Assembly: GCA_002436065.1 (NCBI GenBank)
Contig: DIXP01000065.1
Location: forward strand, 13,748-77,747
From: Chloroflexi bacterium UBA6077
GTDB taxonomy: Bacteria; Chloroflexota; UBA6077
Reading direction: 5' to 3'
Length of the DNA stretch: 64,000 nt
Shown here: one piece after another, positions 42,815-53,407 of the stretch
Layout of the letters: every line of letters starts with the position of its first letter
Position numbering within the stretch: position 1 is the stretch's first letter
Position numbers and translations under genes: made by a program
The notes under the pieces: model-generated
Database searches by the model: none
What the model was told of the DNA's origin: nothing
Seen by the model: only the letters and a program-made list of their open reading frames with translations

Positions 42815-43633
42815 CTAGCCATGACTGCTGGGGCTGCTCGCGGTCTCTATAGAAGTCTCTAGAGCTGGAGGAGCAACTGCTCCCAGCATGGTCGACACTT
42901 TCGAACCTGCCTCCTGCATCAATGCTATTAGGTGCTGCTCCCTCTCGGGTGTGAAATGGGCGGCGGCAACGTGAACGCTCATCGCTGCGACCACACGCGG
43001 CGGCACTCCGCCCCAGATGGGTACTGCCACGGAGGCGTGATCCAGAAAGCCCTCTCCGATAGCGCGTGCCCATCCCTGAGATCGAATAGTCTTCAACTCC
43101 TGTTGCATCAGGTTTGGATCAGTTATGGTGAACTCGGTGATCCTGTCAAGGCCGTTGCTCAGCACTGCTTCCAGTTGGTCCGGCGCATAGTAAGCAAGGA
43201 GCACTTTGCCCGCGGCTCCCGCATGGATGGGTAGACGCGTTCCGACCGTTGCTACCCACCTGAGATGGTGGTTGCTCTGAACGCTCTCTATGCAAACTCG
43301 CTCTGCCCCATCGGCGATGAAGAGAATCACGATCTCACCGCATCGGTCCCGGACTCCACGCATGATGGGGATAGCGACCCGACGGAAGTCCAGTCTCTCC
43401 AGCAGGCGAGAACTCAGACTTAGCACCTTGGTGCCGAGGGAGTACTTCTCAGACGCCGGATCCTTCTGAACGTATCCGTGCAACTGGAGGGTTGCCAGGA
43501 GACGCTGGGTCGCGGAGCTGGGATAGCCGAGTGATCGGGCCAACTCGCGGATGCCGATGGGGGAATCGGAGCAGCTCATCGTCTCTAAGAGGGTCAGAGC
43601 TCTATCGACGGCTCTGGATATGTCGTATTCCAT
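42815..43633 (-). CDS. IclR-family transcriptional regulator
   Basis: This 272-aa protein has an N-terminal winged helix (GIRELARSLGYPSSATQRLLATLQLHGYV, about 20-50) and a C-terminal effector domain with the family's GTRLPIHAGAAGKVLLAY (about 132-149). It lies directly upstream of and co-directional with the tctB-tctA-tctC genes, which it probably controls. A nested palindrome lies 52 bp upstream of its start. Confidence 0.93.
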   Translation of the reverse strand: MEYDISRAVDRALTLLETMSCSDSPIGIRELARSLGYPSSATQRLLATLQLHGYVQKDPASEKYSLGTKVLSLSSRLLERLDFRRVAIPIMRGVRDRCGEIVILFIADGAERVCIESVQSNHHLRWVATVGTRLPIHAGAAGKVLLAYYAPDQLEAVLSNGLDRITEFTITDPNLMQQELKTIRSQGWARAIGEGFLDHASVAVPIWGGVPPRVVAAMSVHVAAAHFTPEREQHLIALMQEAGSKVSTMLGAVAPPALETSIETASSPSSHG

Positions 43634-44050
43634 GATCCTTCCTACTACAAAATAGCGACTGCTATGAGATGCTAGTCAAATATCTGGGACAATGTCCCGG
43701 GACGCCTGTCCCAATTCGCGCACAGTTTAGCTCGCCGGTTGTTGGCTGTCAATACATGAAGCTCCAGTGCTCCAGTCTGAACGGGGCAGGTTTGGCTGGT
43801 AGGTAGAGACTGAGCCGCTGCTAAGGCATACCTGTTGCGGTCTGACTCCTATGGTGCATTTCCAGATTATGTGTAGGTCCAAAGGGATCACGAAGCCGTT
43901 GATCGTAGTGCTTCGCCCCGTCACCTTGGAGACGCTTCTCACCCCGGTTGCTAAGAAGGTATCGGAGGAGGGGAGGATGGGTGCTTCACCACTATCGTGG
44001 GGGCGATTGCCGCAGCGACTGCAGGTAGAGTGGTGAGGCAGGAAGCGAAG
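43634..44050. other. 417-bp intergenic region upstream of iclR, no gene recognised
   Basis: Possible short frames on both strands look like random composition, with no recognisable domain or good ribosome sites. The iclR side holds the candidate operator and a TTGACT -35-like element (43674-43679, - strand). The remaining part shows nothing I recognise. Confidence 0.5.
43685..43713. promoter_or_regulatory. Nested palindrome upstream of iclR, candidate IclR operator
   Basis: TGGGACA and TGTCCCA form outer arms, and inside them GTCCC-GGGAC forms a second palindrome; the first half (GGGACAATGTCCC) is itself a perfect 13-bp odd palindrome. IclR-family sites are often TGGAACA-like palindromes of about 15 bp. 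The site ends 5 bp upstream of the TTGACT element. Confidence 0.5.
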
Positions 44051-44076
44051 CGGCCGGAGGAGTGCTCCTCCGGCCG
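44051..44076. terminator. 12-bp stem hairpin after clpC
   Basis: CGGCCGGAGGAG and its complement (44051-44062, 44065-44076) form a GC-rich stem with a 2-nt loop, 26 bp after the clpC stop on the - strand. Confidence 0.65.
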
Positions 44077-44101
44077 TTGAATGCTCGGATTGTCGAGGTG
44101 C

Positions 44102-46585
<2,484 letters not shown>

Positions 46586-46727
46586 CCCTCTATCTCCCGT
46601 CGGTTGGCGCTGCCGCAACCGGTCGATTGGACCCTGATGCCGCCGGGTCGCCCCATCGGCATGCCCCCGACCCCATCCATTAGGCACGACCAGTGCCCGA
46701 AGGGCTCGACCGCAGGGCGGCCAACCT

Positions 46728-46744
46728 TGACAATGACGTTGTCA
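46728..46744. promoter_or_regulatory. Inverted repeat at the clpC transcription start, candidate stress-repressor site
   Basis: TGACAA and TTGTCA are perfect 6-bp arms with a 5-bp spacer, located just downstream of the -10 element and around the predicted start. It does not match the CIRCE element; the HAIR-type site of HspR is also a poor match. Confidence 0.45.
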
Positions 46745-46755
46745 GCTTTAGTGAT

Positions 46756-46784
46756 ATTATAGGCATAAACTGGACCGGTGTCCA
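46756..46784 (-). promoter_or_regulatory. Sigma-70-like promoter of clpC
   Basis: On the - strand TGGACA (46779-46784) is followed by 17 bp and a perfect TATAAT (46756-46761). The start is predicted near 46749, giving a leader of about 160 nt. The rest of the 336-bp gap between clpC and the next gene contains a palindromic repeat and no gene. Confidence 0.65.
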
Positions 46785-46815
46785 GGGGTTTTGCAATGAA
46801 TAACTTGCGAAATGT

Positions 46816-46920
46816 TGGAGGGAAGGACCTCACCCCCAACCCCCTCTCCGACACGGAGAGGGGGCTTTAGTGCCCCCTTCTCGCGTCGGGAAGGAGGGCG
46901 GGGATAGGTCTTTCCCTCCA
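46816..46920. repeat. 105-bp palindromic repeat between rhomboid and clpC genes
   Basis: Terminal 14-bp inverted arms (46816-46829 and 46907-46920, one mismatch) enclose CCCCCTCTCC/GGAGAGGGGG and GCGTCGGG elements related to the repeats in cydC and cydD. It begins two bases after the rhomboid stop codon. Confidence 0.65.
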
Positions 46921-46921
46921 C

Positions 46922-47335
46922 CTAATAGCTGATTGGCCAGGGGGGCTTGTAGGACCTTCGGCGGAAGAACGGGGTCATCACCACGCCCGCGGCGAACCCC
47001 GCGATGTGCGCCCACCAGGCCACTCCTCCCATGGTCTGGGCGGTGTCGGCGAGGGAGGCGACCCCGTTGGTGAACTGGCTGAGGAACCACATCCCCAGCA
47101 TTACCACCGCCGGGACGTCGAACATTGGAAAGAAGAGGAAGATGGGTACCACCACGGTGATCCTCGCGCGTGGGTAGGTGAGAATGTAGGCCCCGAGCAC
47201 TCCGGAGATGGCGCCGCTGGCCCCCACCGTCGGGATCGGAGGGTTGGGTCCACCAACACCGCAGTTCACCAGGATCAGCAGCCAGGTGGCGATAGGGGCG
47301 CTGCGGGAGCGGACGTTGTCCCCGACGGGGATCAA
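46922..47335 (-). CDS. Rhomboid-family protein lacking its second and third helices
   Basis: This 137-aa protein matches rhomboid proteases at both ends: the N-terminal MIPVGDNVRSRSAPIATWLLILVN and the catalytic region PTVGASGAISGVLGAYILTYPR with the later active-site HIAGFAAG. The middle portion, which normally holds two helices with an HxxxN motif and adds about 90 residues, is missing, while the frame stays open. It is either an active mini-form, a decaying gene or an assembly artefact. The TTG start overlaps the stop of the upstream protease gene. Confidence 0.65.
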   Translation of the reverse strand: MIPVGDNVRSRSAPIATWLLILVNCGVGGPNPPIPTVGASGAISGVLGAYILTYPRARITVVVPIFLFFPMFDVPAVVMLGMWFLSQFTNGVASLADTAQTMGGVAWWAHIAGFAAGVVMTPFFRRRSYKPPWPISY

Positions 47336-48201
47336 TGCCTTCCTCCCGGCCGGCTGCCGCCCGCCGGTGCCGCCGGTCCCTCTGGGTCTCGTCTGTAGGG
47401 CAGGGGCACGTACTGCACCGAGGGACGGCGCTGGGAGGGCTGCGGGTAGAGGTCCATCAGCAGGTAGACCTCCATCGGCACGTCGTCGCTGACGGGCAGC
47501 CCCATTCCCTTCACCTGCTCGTAGTCGATCGGGTAGTCGTGGGTCCAGTGGCCCGTGGCCAACAGATCCGCCAGATCCTCAGCCTTCTGCCTTGCCATGC
47601 CGTTGCCCATCAGGATGCCGATCACGGTCGCTCGCACCTGCTTGATCGCCTTTCGGGCGATGCTGGCCAGGATCAGGGTGCGGTCCTCCAGCTTGTCCAG
47701 TGGCTTCGCCTCCACTGCCTCGAGTATCGAGGCCGCGGGGTACTCCCCGATCTGCGGGTCCACCGGCCCGAGGACGGCGTTGCGGTCCAGCATGATGTGG
47801 TCGGCCGCCAGGGAGATCAGGGTGCCGCCCGACATGGCGTAGTGGGGAACCATGACGGTCACCGGGCCTTTGTGCCGGATCAGCGCCTCGGCGATCTGCT
47901 CCGAGGCCAGCACGAGGCCGCCCGGGGTGTGCAGGATCACGTCGATCGGCATGTCGTCTGGGGTGAGCCGGATGACCCGCAGGATCGCCTCGGAGTCTTC
48001 GATGTTGATGTACCGGCTGATGGGGATGCCCAGCAAGGCAATGCTCTCTTGGCGGTGGATCAGAGTGATGATCCTGCTGTTCCGCTTCTCCTCTATCTGT
48101 CGCATGATCCGGATGCGCTGCGCCTCCACCCACCGCTGCTGGAGCATCGGCGTGAGCGCCGATATAAGGAAGAACAGCCAGATGAAGCCGACGAAGTCCA
48201 T
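47332..48201 (-). CDS. Membrane-anchored SDH-family Clp-fold serine protease
   Basis: This 289-aa protein has an N-terminal membrane helix (FVGFIWLFFLISALTPML) and a ClpP/crotonase-like core. Candidate catalytic residues are Ser in PHYAMSGGTLISLAADHI and Asp in GPVDPQIGEYP, with His from a neighbouring turn, which matches the Ser-Asp-His family (formerly DUF114). Such proteins probably degrade membrane or secreted proteins. It shares an operon with the rhomboid-like gene. GGAG precedes the ATG. Confidence 0.82.
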   Translation of the reverse strand: MDFVGFIWLFFLISALTPMLQQRWVEAQRIRIMRQIEEKRNSRIITLIHRQESIALLGIPISRYINIEDSEAILRVIRLTPDDMPIDVILHTPGGLVLASEQIAEALIRHKGPVTVMVPHYAMSGGTLISLAADHIMLDRNAVLGPVDPQIGEYPAASILEAVEAKPLDKLEDRTLILASIARKAIKQVRATVIGILMGNGMARQKAEDLADLLATGHWTHDYPIDYEQVKGMGLPVSDDVPMEVYLLMDLYPQPSQRRPSVQYVPLPYRRDPEGPAAPAGGSRPGGRH

Positions 48202-48255
48202 GTTGCTTCTCCAACTGACGAGATGGCGAGAATGATAGTCTATCTGGAGAGTGAT

Positions 48256-48284
48256 TATATAGGAATAGCAGCCTGCTCTGGCAA
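48256..48284 (-). promoter_or_regulatory. Probable promoter of the SDH protease gene
   Basis: On the - strand TTGCCA (48279-48284) is followed by 17 bp and TATATA (48256-48261). The predicted start near 48249 leaves a leader of about 48 nt. Confidence 0.5.
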
Positions 48285-48396
48285 TGGGAGATTTGGTCCT
48301 ACCCGAAGCTTCGGGATTGGCAGCTACCTCGTGGCATGACGGCTATACCGGTAACGGAAAGCCATCGAGGTATGTGTGTGGGGGTATTGACGCTTA

Positions 48397-48423
48397 GGGT
48401 GGGCAGGCAACGCCTGCCCACCC
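48397..48423. terminator. 12-bp stem hairpin after the secreted protein gene
   Basis: GGGTGGGCAGGC and its complement (48397-48408, 48412-48423) form a stem with a 3-nt loop, 17 bp downstream of the stop on the - strand. Confidence 0.65.
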
Positions 48424-48440
48424 GTGACGAGGGAATAGGT

Positions 48441-49100
48441 CTACGGGTTGATGAAGAAGGTGGCCTTGGCGATGTTCGAGGCGAGGCCGAGGGCGGTCAG
48501 GTCCACATCGTCTATGACCCCATCGCCGTTGGCATCCGGCACCACGTTAGGAGCGTCGTTGAAGACTCCGTCGCCGTTGAGATCGCGCACAACGGCGGTG
48601 TATGCCACGCTCTGAGTGTTGACGCCGAAGCTGGGGGCGCCCACAATCCAGGTATCCCATAGCTCGGCGAGTGGGAGGCTGTTGTCGAGGTCCGTCACAC
48701 CCACTATGTTGAACAGGTTGGCTATGTTTTGACCGGCGCCGGCGCCTACACTAGTGGTGGATACCAGGACCACCAGTCCGGGCAGCTTCTCATCCCTGCC
48801 GGGGGAGAAAGCGCCAGCGAAGGGTGGCGCGTTTGTATGGGCGCCTGGGCCTGTCAGCTGGAAGCCATCGAAGCCGGTTTGGTCCAGGGTGGCGTTGTAC
48901 TCCAACCGTAGATCGATGATCCACCCGAACCCGTGGAGGCCAGCGCTGTCTCCCGTCTGGGGAGTCAGCATGGTTACCTGAACCTGATTTCCCGTCTGAG
49001 ACGGCATTGACCCACCCGCTGCCACGACCGATGTCCAGAGCGTGCCGACCAGCAGGCTGAGGGCGAGAATGGCTGCTGCCAGGGTACGAGTTCGCTTCAT
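48441..49100 (-). CDS. Secreted protein with cohesin-like body and calcium-loop motifs
   Basis: This 219-aa protein has a signal peptide (TLAAAILALSLLVGTLWTSVVAA) and no other membrane segment. The C-terminal part contains two aspartate-rich loops, DLNGDGVFND and DANGDGVIDD, of the dockerin/EF-hand calcium-binding type. The central region is of unknown fold and may be a beta-sandwich. It may act at the cell surface. ATG 49100 is preceded by aaaggaac; GTG 49121 is an alternative. Confidence 0.7.
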   Translation of the reverse strand: MKRTRTLAAAILALSLLVGTLWTSVVAAGGSMPSQTGNQVQVTMLTPQTGDSAGLHGFGWIIDLRLEYNATLDQTGFDGFQLTGPGAHTNAPPFAGAFSPGRDEKLPGLVVLVSTTSVGAGAGQNIANLFNIVGVTDLDNSLPLAELWDTWIVGAPSFGVNTQSVAYTAVVRDLNGDGVFNDAPNVVPDANGDGVIDDVDLTALGLASNIAKATFFINP

Positions 49101-49387
49101 TCTTGTTCCTTTCCTCCTCACTATCGTGCGTTGCCGCTCACCTCAAGTGGCGGCACTTGCAGGTTGCTGCGTGGGCCCACCGCCTGGCGTGGTTCGACCT
49201 ACGGGATTGCCGTAAGACTCCCCTCCCTCTTCAGCAACTTACATGCCACATTGCAGCCTGCTGGTTGGCACGGGGGTGACCTCTATCCCTGGTTGGTGGT
49301 GTTGCCCTCGGGGTTCCAGTTTGATATACCTTGCACGATCGCTACGTTCTGCCGAGACAGCAGCAAGTCGAGTTGGAGGAGAGAGAG
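49101..49387. other. Divergent intergenic region, no gene recognised
   Basis: This region separates the secreted protein (-) from the aldolase gene (+) and must carry both promoters. I see no strong -35/-10 pair, palindrome or repeat. Confidence 0.35.
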
Positions 49388-50161
49388 TTGCGAAAGAACA
49401 GGGTGAAGGAGCTTTGGCAGGCGGGCAAGCCGGTGGTCACCGGTTGGTGCGGCACGCCCGATCCCTACACTTCCGAGGTGATGGCCCGGGCCGGCTTCGA
49501 TGCCTTGATCCTGGATATGCAGCACGGCATGGGCATCGGTCCGGATAGGGCGGTAATCTGGCTTCAGATCGTTGGACAGACGGACACCACCCCCATCGTC
49601 CGGGTCCCCTGGAACGACCCCGTCTACATCCAGTGGGTGTTGGATGCCGGCGCCATGGGCGTCATCGTCCCCATGATCAACAGTATCGAGGACGCCAAGA
49701 AGGCCATCGGGGCCAGCAAGTACCCGCCCATCGGGTATCGGAGCAACGGCCCGAACCGGGCACGCTTCTATGGTGCGCCGGACTACTTCGACCATGCGAA
49801 CGAAGAGGTGCTCTGCATCCTGATGATGGAGACGAAGGAGGGGATCGACTCCATGGAGGAGATCGCCAAGCTGCCTGGGGTAGATGGCTACTACATTGGC
49901 CCCACCGACCTTGCCCTCTCCATCGGCCTGCCCCCCAGGATGGATTCCAAGGAGCCTCAGCACATCGCCCAGGTTCAGAGGGTGATCGACACGGCCAGGG
50001 CCCACGGCCAGCACGCCGGCATCCACCTGACCGGTCCGGAGGAGGGCATCCGGCGCTGGAAGCAGGGCTTCAACCTGAACCCAATCTGCATCGACATCTC
50101 GATGGTGGCTTCGGGCGTGCAGCGGGGCATCGACGAGTTCAAGAAGGGCATCGCAGGGTAG
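49388..50161 (+). CDS. HpcH/HpaI-family aldolase
   Basis: This 257-aa class II pyruvate aldolase has a family-typical catalytic His in DMQHGMGIG, Arg in VRVPWND, a metal-binding Glu in METKEG and Asp in IGPTDLALSIG. Such enzymes cleave 4-hydroxy-2-oxo acids to pyruvate and an aldehyde. The start is TTG 49388, with GGAGGA 7 bp upstream; the frame stays open to 49331 but without a ribosome site. A 2-oxo acid hydratase gene follows, the expected preceding step. Confidence 0.9.
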   Translation: MRKNRVKELWQAGKPVVTGWCGTPDPYTSEVMARAGFDALILDMQHGMGIGPDRAVIWLQIVGQTDTTPIVRVPWNDPVYIQWVLDAGAMGVIVPMINSIEDAKKAIGASKYPPIGYRSNGPNRARFYGAPDYFDHANEEVLCILMMETKEGIDSMEEIAKLPGVDGYYIGPTDLALSIGLPPRMDSKEPQHIAQVQRVIDTARAHGQHAGIHLTGPEEGIRRWKQGFNLNPICIDISMVASGVQRGIDEFKKGIAG

Positions 50162-50199
50162 CGGTTCGGACGAAAGAGTGAACCTTGGCGGCTTGCCGT

Positions 50200-50235
50200 G
50201 GGCGCGTCTCGGACCGCTCGGTCCGGGGCGCGCCC
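50200..50235. terminator. 17-bp stem hairpin between aldolase and hydratase genes
   Basis: GGGCGCG and GGACCG segments pair across a 2-nt loop, with four G-U or G-C pairs between. It could end the aldolase transcript or lower expression of the next gene. Confidence 0.5.
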
Positions 50236-50314
50236 ATCCCCTCGTGATATACTCACCCTATCACGCTCCACCATGCGCAGTGGCTCCGGTGGGGCGCCGT
50301 GGGAGGATAAATCT

Positions 50315-51103
50315 GTGTTTGCTCAGTCTCAGGTCGACGACATCGCTCGCGAGCTGTTCACTGCGGAGCAGTCCTGCAACCAGATCCCCGCTATCACCCA
50401 GACCCACCCCTCCATGTCCATGGACGACGCCTACGCCGTCCAGGCGGCGCTGGTAGGGCTCCGCCAGGGCGCCGGCCAGCCGGTCATGGGCAAGAAGGTC
50501 GCCCTCACCAATCCCGACGTCCAGAAGGTGTTCGGAGTCAACGAGCCGGTGTTCGGCCACCTGATGAGCGACATGTTCATCCGAGAGGGGGAGCCGATCA
50601 GCTGCGCCCAGCTCACGCAGCCGAAGATCGAGCCGGAGATCGCCTTCGTAATGAAGAGCGACCTGAAGGGCCCCGGCGTCACGGCTGCCCAGGTGCTCGC
50701 CGCGACGGCCGGAGTGATGCCCTCTTTCGAGATCCCCGGCGCCCGCATCAAGGACTGGAAGTTCAAACTGCCCGACATAGCGGCGGACAATGCCTTCGCC
50801 ATCCGGGTCGTTCTGGGTGGCACCCTTACCCCCATCGACGGGCTCGACCTGCGCCTCCTGGGCGTGATGTTCGAGAGGAACGGCGTGGTGGTTTCCACCG
50901 GAGCGGGGGCCTCGGCTATGGGCAATCCGGTGGACGTCGTGGCCTGGCTCGCCAACAAGCTTGGCCAGTATGGCTCGGGGTTGAAGGCCGGCGACGTTGT
51001 GCTCCCTGGGGCCCTGGTGGTGGCACCAGAGGTGCATCCGGGCGAGTTCTACAAGGCCACCTTTGACCGGCTAGGATCGGTGTCGGCGCTCTTCGTAGAG
51101 TAG
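50315..51103 (+). CDS. 2-oxopent-4-enoate hydratase-like (MhpD/HpaH family) protein
   Basis: This 262-aa protein belongs to the fumarylacetoacetase superfamily. It has the hydratase N-terminal pattern (GKKVALTNPDVQKVFGVNEPVFGHL), the metal-ligand EPEIAFVM and the C-terminal LKAGDVVLPGALV. It hydrates 2-oxo-4-enoates formed by meta-cleavage of catechols, or decarboxylates oxalocrotonate. Start GTG 50315 follows gggagga. The partner aldolase upstream suggests an aromatic lower pathway. Confidence 0.85.
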   Translation: MFAQSQVDDIARELFTAEQSCNQIPAITQTHPSMSMDDAYAVQAALVGLRQGAGQPVMGKKVALTNPDVQKVFGVNEPVFGHLMSDMFIREGEPISCAQLTQPKIEPEIAFVMKSDLKGPGVTAAQVLAATAGVMPSFEIPGARIKDWKFKLPDIAADNAFAIRVVLGGTLTPIDGLDLRLLGVMFERNGVVVSTGAGASAMGNPVDVVAWLANKLGQYGSGLKAGDVVLPGALVVAPEVHPGEFYKATFDRLGSVSALFVE

Positions 51104-51149
51104 TCAGCACTCAGGGAGCGCGGACTGCCCGCGCTCCCGTTCCCGCTAC

Positions 51150-51281
51150 GTAGTGCAGGGCCCTGTGCCCTGCCACCCGTTGGCGTACAAGTTGATAACC
51201 ACCTGCGCTACCCACTCCGGACCTATTGGCAACGGCGCAGGGCAGATCAACAGGACGGCAGGGCACGGGGCCCTGCACTAC
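51150..51281. repeat. 132-bp MITE-like element upstream of CPBP gene
   Basis: Inverted 25-bp ends (51150-51174 and 51257-51281) differ at only one position. The interior shows no coding capacity. It ends 30 bp before the next gene's start and may affect its expression. Confidence 0.65.
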
Positions 51282-51311
51282 CGGTCGAAACCAATTTGGC
51301 GGACCACGAGC

Positions 51312-52493
51312 ATGCAGGAAGACATACCAAGGCCCACTGACGGAGATGAGCAGCCTGCGGCCAGCTTGCCAATGCGTGGGAAGACGCACGGCTGGCTGAT
51401 AGCCGGAGTGTTCGCTCTGCTGCCGGCGCTCGCTGTCGCTGGGATAGCGATTGGCGGGGAGTTTGGCCAGATCGTGCTCACAGGGGTTGAATCTCTGCCC
51501 TTGATGGTGCTGGCGATGCTGGCCTATCTTGGGGTTGAACGCACCTGGGCCAAGGGGCTTACCCTGCTGTGGCTGCTGGCGCTGGTGCTGCTGGTGCAGT
51601 TCATCTACCTGGTGACAAGCCTTGCCGCCCTTGAGGCTGCCACCAACCTGGATGCGACTGCTGGGAGGCTACAGGCGGCCGCCGTCCTGGTGGGGATAGG
51701 CATATCTCCCCTCATCGGCGCGGCCGCCTTCTTCAGGACTGTTCGGCTCCGATTGCGACGTTTTCTCCCCATAGACCCCGACTCCTTTGTCCATACAGTG
51801 GCCCTTGCCACCGTCATCACCTTCACCCTGGCCAGCTTCGCGCCGCTGCTCGTATTGGGGGTCCCTCCACTGCTGTCCACAGTGGAGGAGATAGGTGCCG
51901 AAGGCGGCATCGGGGGGCGTGGCAGCTCTGGGGCGCTGAGGGACGACCTCTATGCTCTCGGCTGGATGATACCGGCTACCATCTTTGCGGTCGGGTTTGG
52001 CATTCGTCGCTCCTTCCGGGAGTCTATCAATCGGCTGGGACTGGTGCGGCCGACAGGACGCCAAATGGCAGCCGCGGTGGGGCTTGCGATTGGGCTGGTG
52101 GTGGTGATGCAGCTGGTGGACACGGGGATTGGGACGCTCTGGGAGAGCATGGGGTGGGCACTCACCGACGCGGAGGCGTTTGAGAAGCTGATCGCGCACG
52201 CTTTTAGTCCGGTTGGAGCGCTCGTGATTGGCATCACGGCCGGATTGGGAGAGGAACTGGCGGTTCGGGGCGTCCTTCAGCCCCGACTGGGGATCCTGCT
52301 CTCCAACATCTTTTTCACCGGTCTCCACGCCGCCCAATACAACTGGGATGCCCTTCTCTCGGTGTTCCTGATCGGTCTTGCCCTCGGGTTGATACGGCAG
52401 CGCAGCAACACCACCACCAGTGCCGTGGTGCATGGCGGCTATGACTTCATCGTGATCATGATGGATGTCTTCCAGATCCCTGGGCTCTCATGA
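51312..52493 (+). CDS. CPBP-family intramembrane metalloprotease
   Basis: This 393-aa protein has about nine membrane helices. The family motifs are GEELAVRG (the Glu-Glu pair), FFTGLHAAQYN (His) and VVHGGYDF (His with Asp in place of the usual Asn). CPBP (Abi) proteins are metal-dependent proteases or scaffold proteins in prenylation and bacteriocin self-immunity. ATG 51312 was chosen; upstream codons lie inside the MITE-like element. Its stop overlaps the methyltransferase start (ATGA). Confidence 0.85.
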   Translation: MQEDIPRPTDGDEQPAASLPMRGKTHGWLIAGVFALLPALAVAGIAIGGEFGQIVLTGVESLPLMVLAMLAYLGVERTWAKGLTLLWLLALVLLVQFIYLVTSLAALEAATNLDATAGRLQAAAVLVGIGISPLIGAAAFFRTVRLRLRRFLPIDPDSFVHTVALATVITFTLASFAPLLVLGVPPLLSTVEEIGAEGGIGGRGSSGALRDDLYALGWMIPATIFAVGFGIRRSFRESINRLGLVRPTGRQMAAAVGLAIGLVVVMQLVDTGIGTLWESMGWALTDAEAFEKLIAHAFSPVGALVIGITAGLGEELAVRGVLQPRLGILLSNIFFTGLHAAQYNWDALLSVFLIGLALGLIRQRSNTTTSAVVHGGYDFIVIMMDVFQIPGLS

Positions 52494-53323
52494 AAGAGCC
52501 GCATCCCAGGAACTGTCTCAACGATCTGTCGGGTGAAGAGTGGCTGTACTTCACCAAGTCGGTGATCACCACGACCTTTCCCTCGGAGCATGGTCACGCC
52601 CTGCGCAAGGCCCATGGCGCCAACAAGCCGCCCCAACTGATGAAACAGTTGATCGAGTTCTTCACGAAGGCAGGGGGCCGCGTGCTGGATCCCTTTGCCG
52701 GCGTTGGCGGGACGCTGATAGGCGCGGCCCTGTGCGACTCGCCTCGGGAGTGCGTGGGGATCGAGATCAACGAGCGCTGGCTGGATGTGTACCGCCAGGT
52801 TGTAGAGCAATCCGCCGGCGCCCTCCGGTGCTATCCGATGGTACATGGCGACTGCCTGGAGGAAATGGCCCGCATGGAGGGCGAGTCTTTCGATTTCATC
52901 GCCACCGATCCCCCCTACAACCTCCACCTCGAGCGCACCATGTGCGACGGCCGCTACGACGAGAGTTTCGCCAACCGTCGCACCGACTACGACATGCGAT
53001 CCGACGACCCGCGGGATCTCGCCAATCTCGGAAGCTACGATGCCTATCTCGATGGGATGGAGCGGCTGTTCGCCGAGTGTCTGCGGGTGCTGAAGCGCGG
53101 CAAGTACATGGCGGTGATAGTGCGCAACGCCTATCAGAAGGGGGAGTACATATTCACCCACGCCGACCTGGCACGTCGCGCCAAGTCGGCGGGTTTCGTG
53201 CCCAAAGGAGAGAAGGTGTGGTACCAAGCGGGCACCCGTCTTCGCCCCTACGGCTACCCCTACAGCTACGTTCCCAACATCGCCCACCAGCACATCGTGA
53301 TCTTGCAGCGACCTGCTCGATAG
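52490..53323 (+). CDS. DNA methyltransferase, adenine or cytosine N-methylating
   Basis: This 277-aa protein has a cofactor motif LDPFAGVGGT (about 66-75) and catalytic TDPPYN (about 139-144), of the type used for N6-adenine or N4-cytosine. The upstream segment NKPPQLMKQLIEFFTKAGGRVLDPF resembles the KP...LI...G..VLDPF order of beta-class enzymes, so the domain order appears permuted. No restriction gene is next to it, so it is an orphan unless the partner is elsewhere. Its start is coupled to the CPBP gene. Confidence 0.88.
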   Translation: MKEPHPRNCLNDLSGEEWLYFTKSVITTTFPSEHGHALRKAHGANKPPQLMKQLIEFFTKAGGRVLDPFAGVGGTLIGAALCDSPRECVGIEINERWLDVYRQVVEQSAGALRCYPMVHGDCLEEMARMEGESFDFIATDPPYNLHLERTMCDGRYDESFANRRTDYDMRSDDPRDLANLGSYDAYLDGMERLFAECLRVLKRGKYMAVIVRNAYQKGEYIFTHADLARRAKSAGFVPKGEKVWYQAGTRLRPYGYPYSYVPNIAHQHIVILQRPAR

Positions 53324-53407
53324 TGCACAACCGCAGGGCAAGGCTGCTAGAATTGCGCCGTCGGGACACATGAACGGCTGCACGCTCGAAGTGAGGTAAT
53401 TGCGTCC

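Noticed and set aside
43727..44036. Short reading frames on both strands upstream of iclR
   Set aside because: They overlap each other, lack ribosome sites and show no recognisable domain.
46830..47090. Small reading frame spanning the repeat and the rhomboid 3' end
   Set aside because: It is mostly repeat sequence and overlaps the better-supported rhomboid frame.
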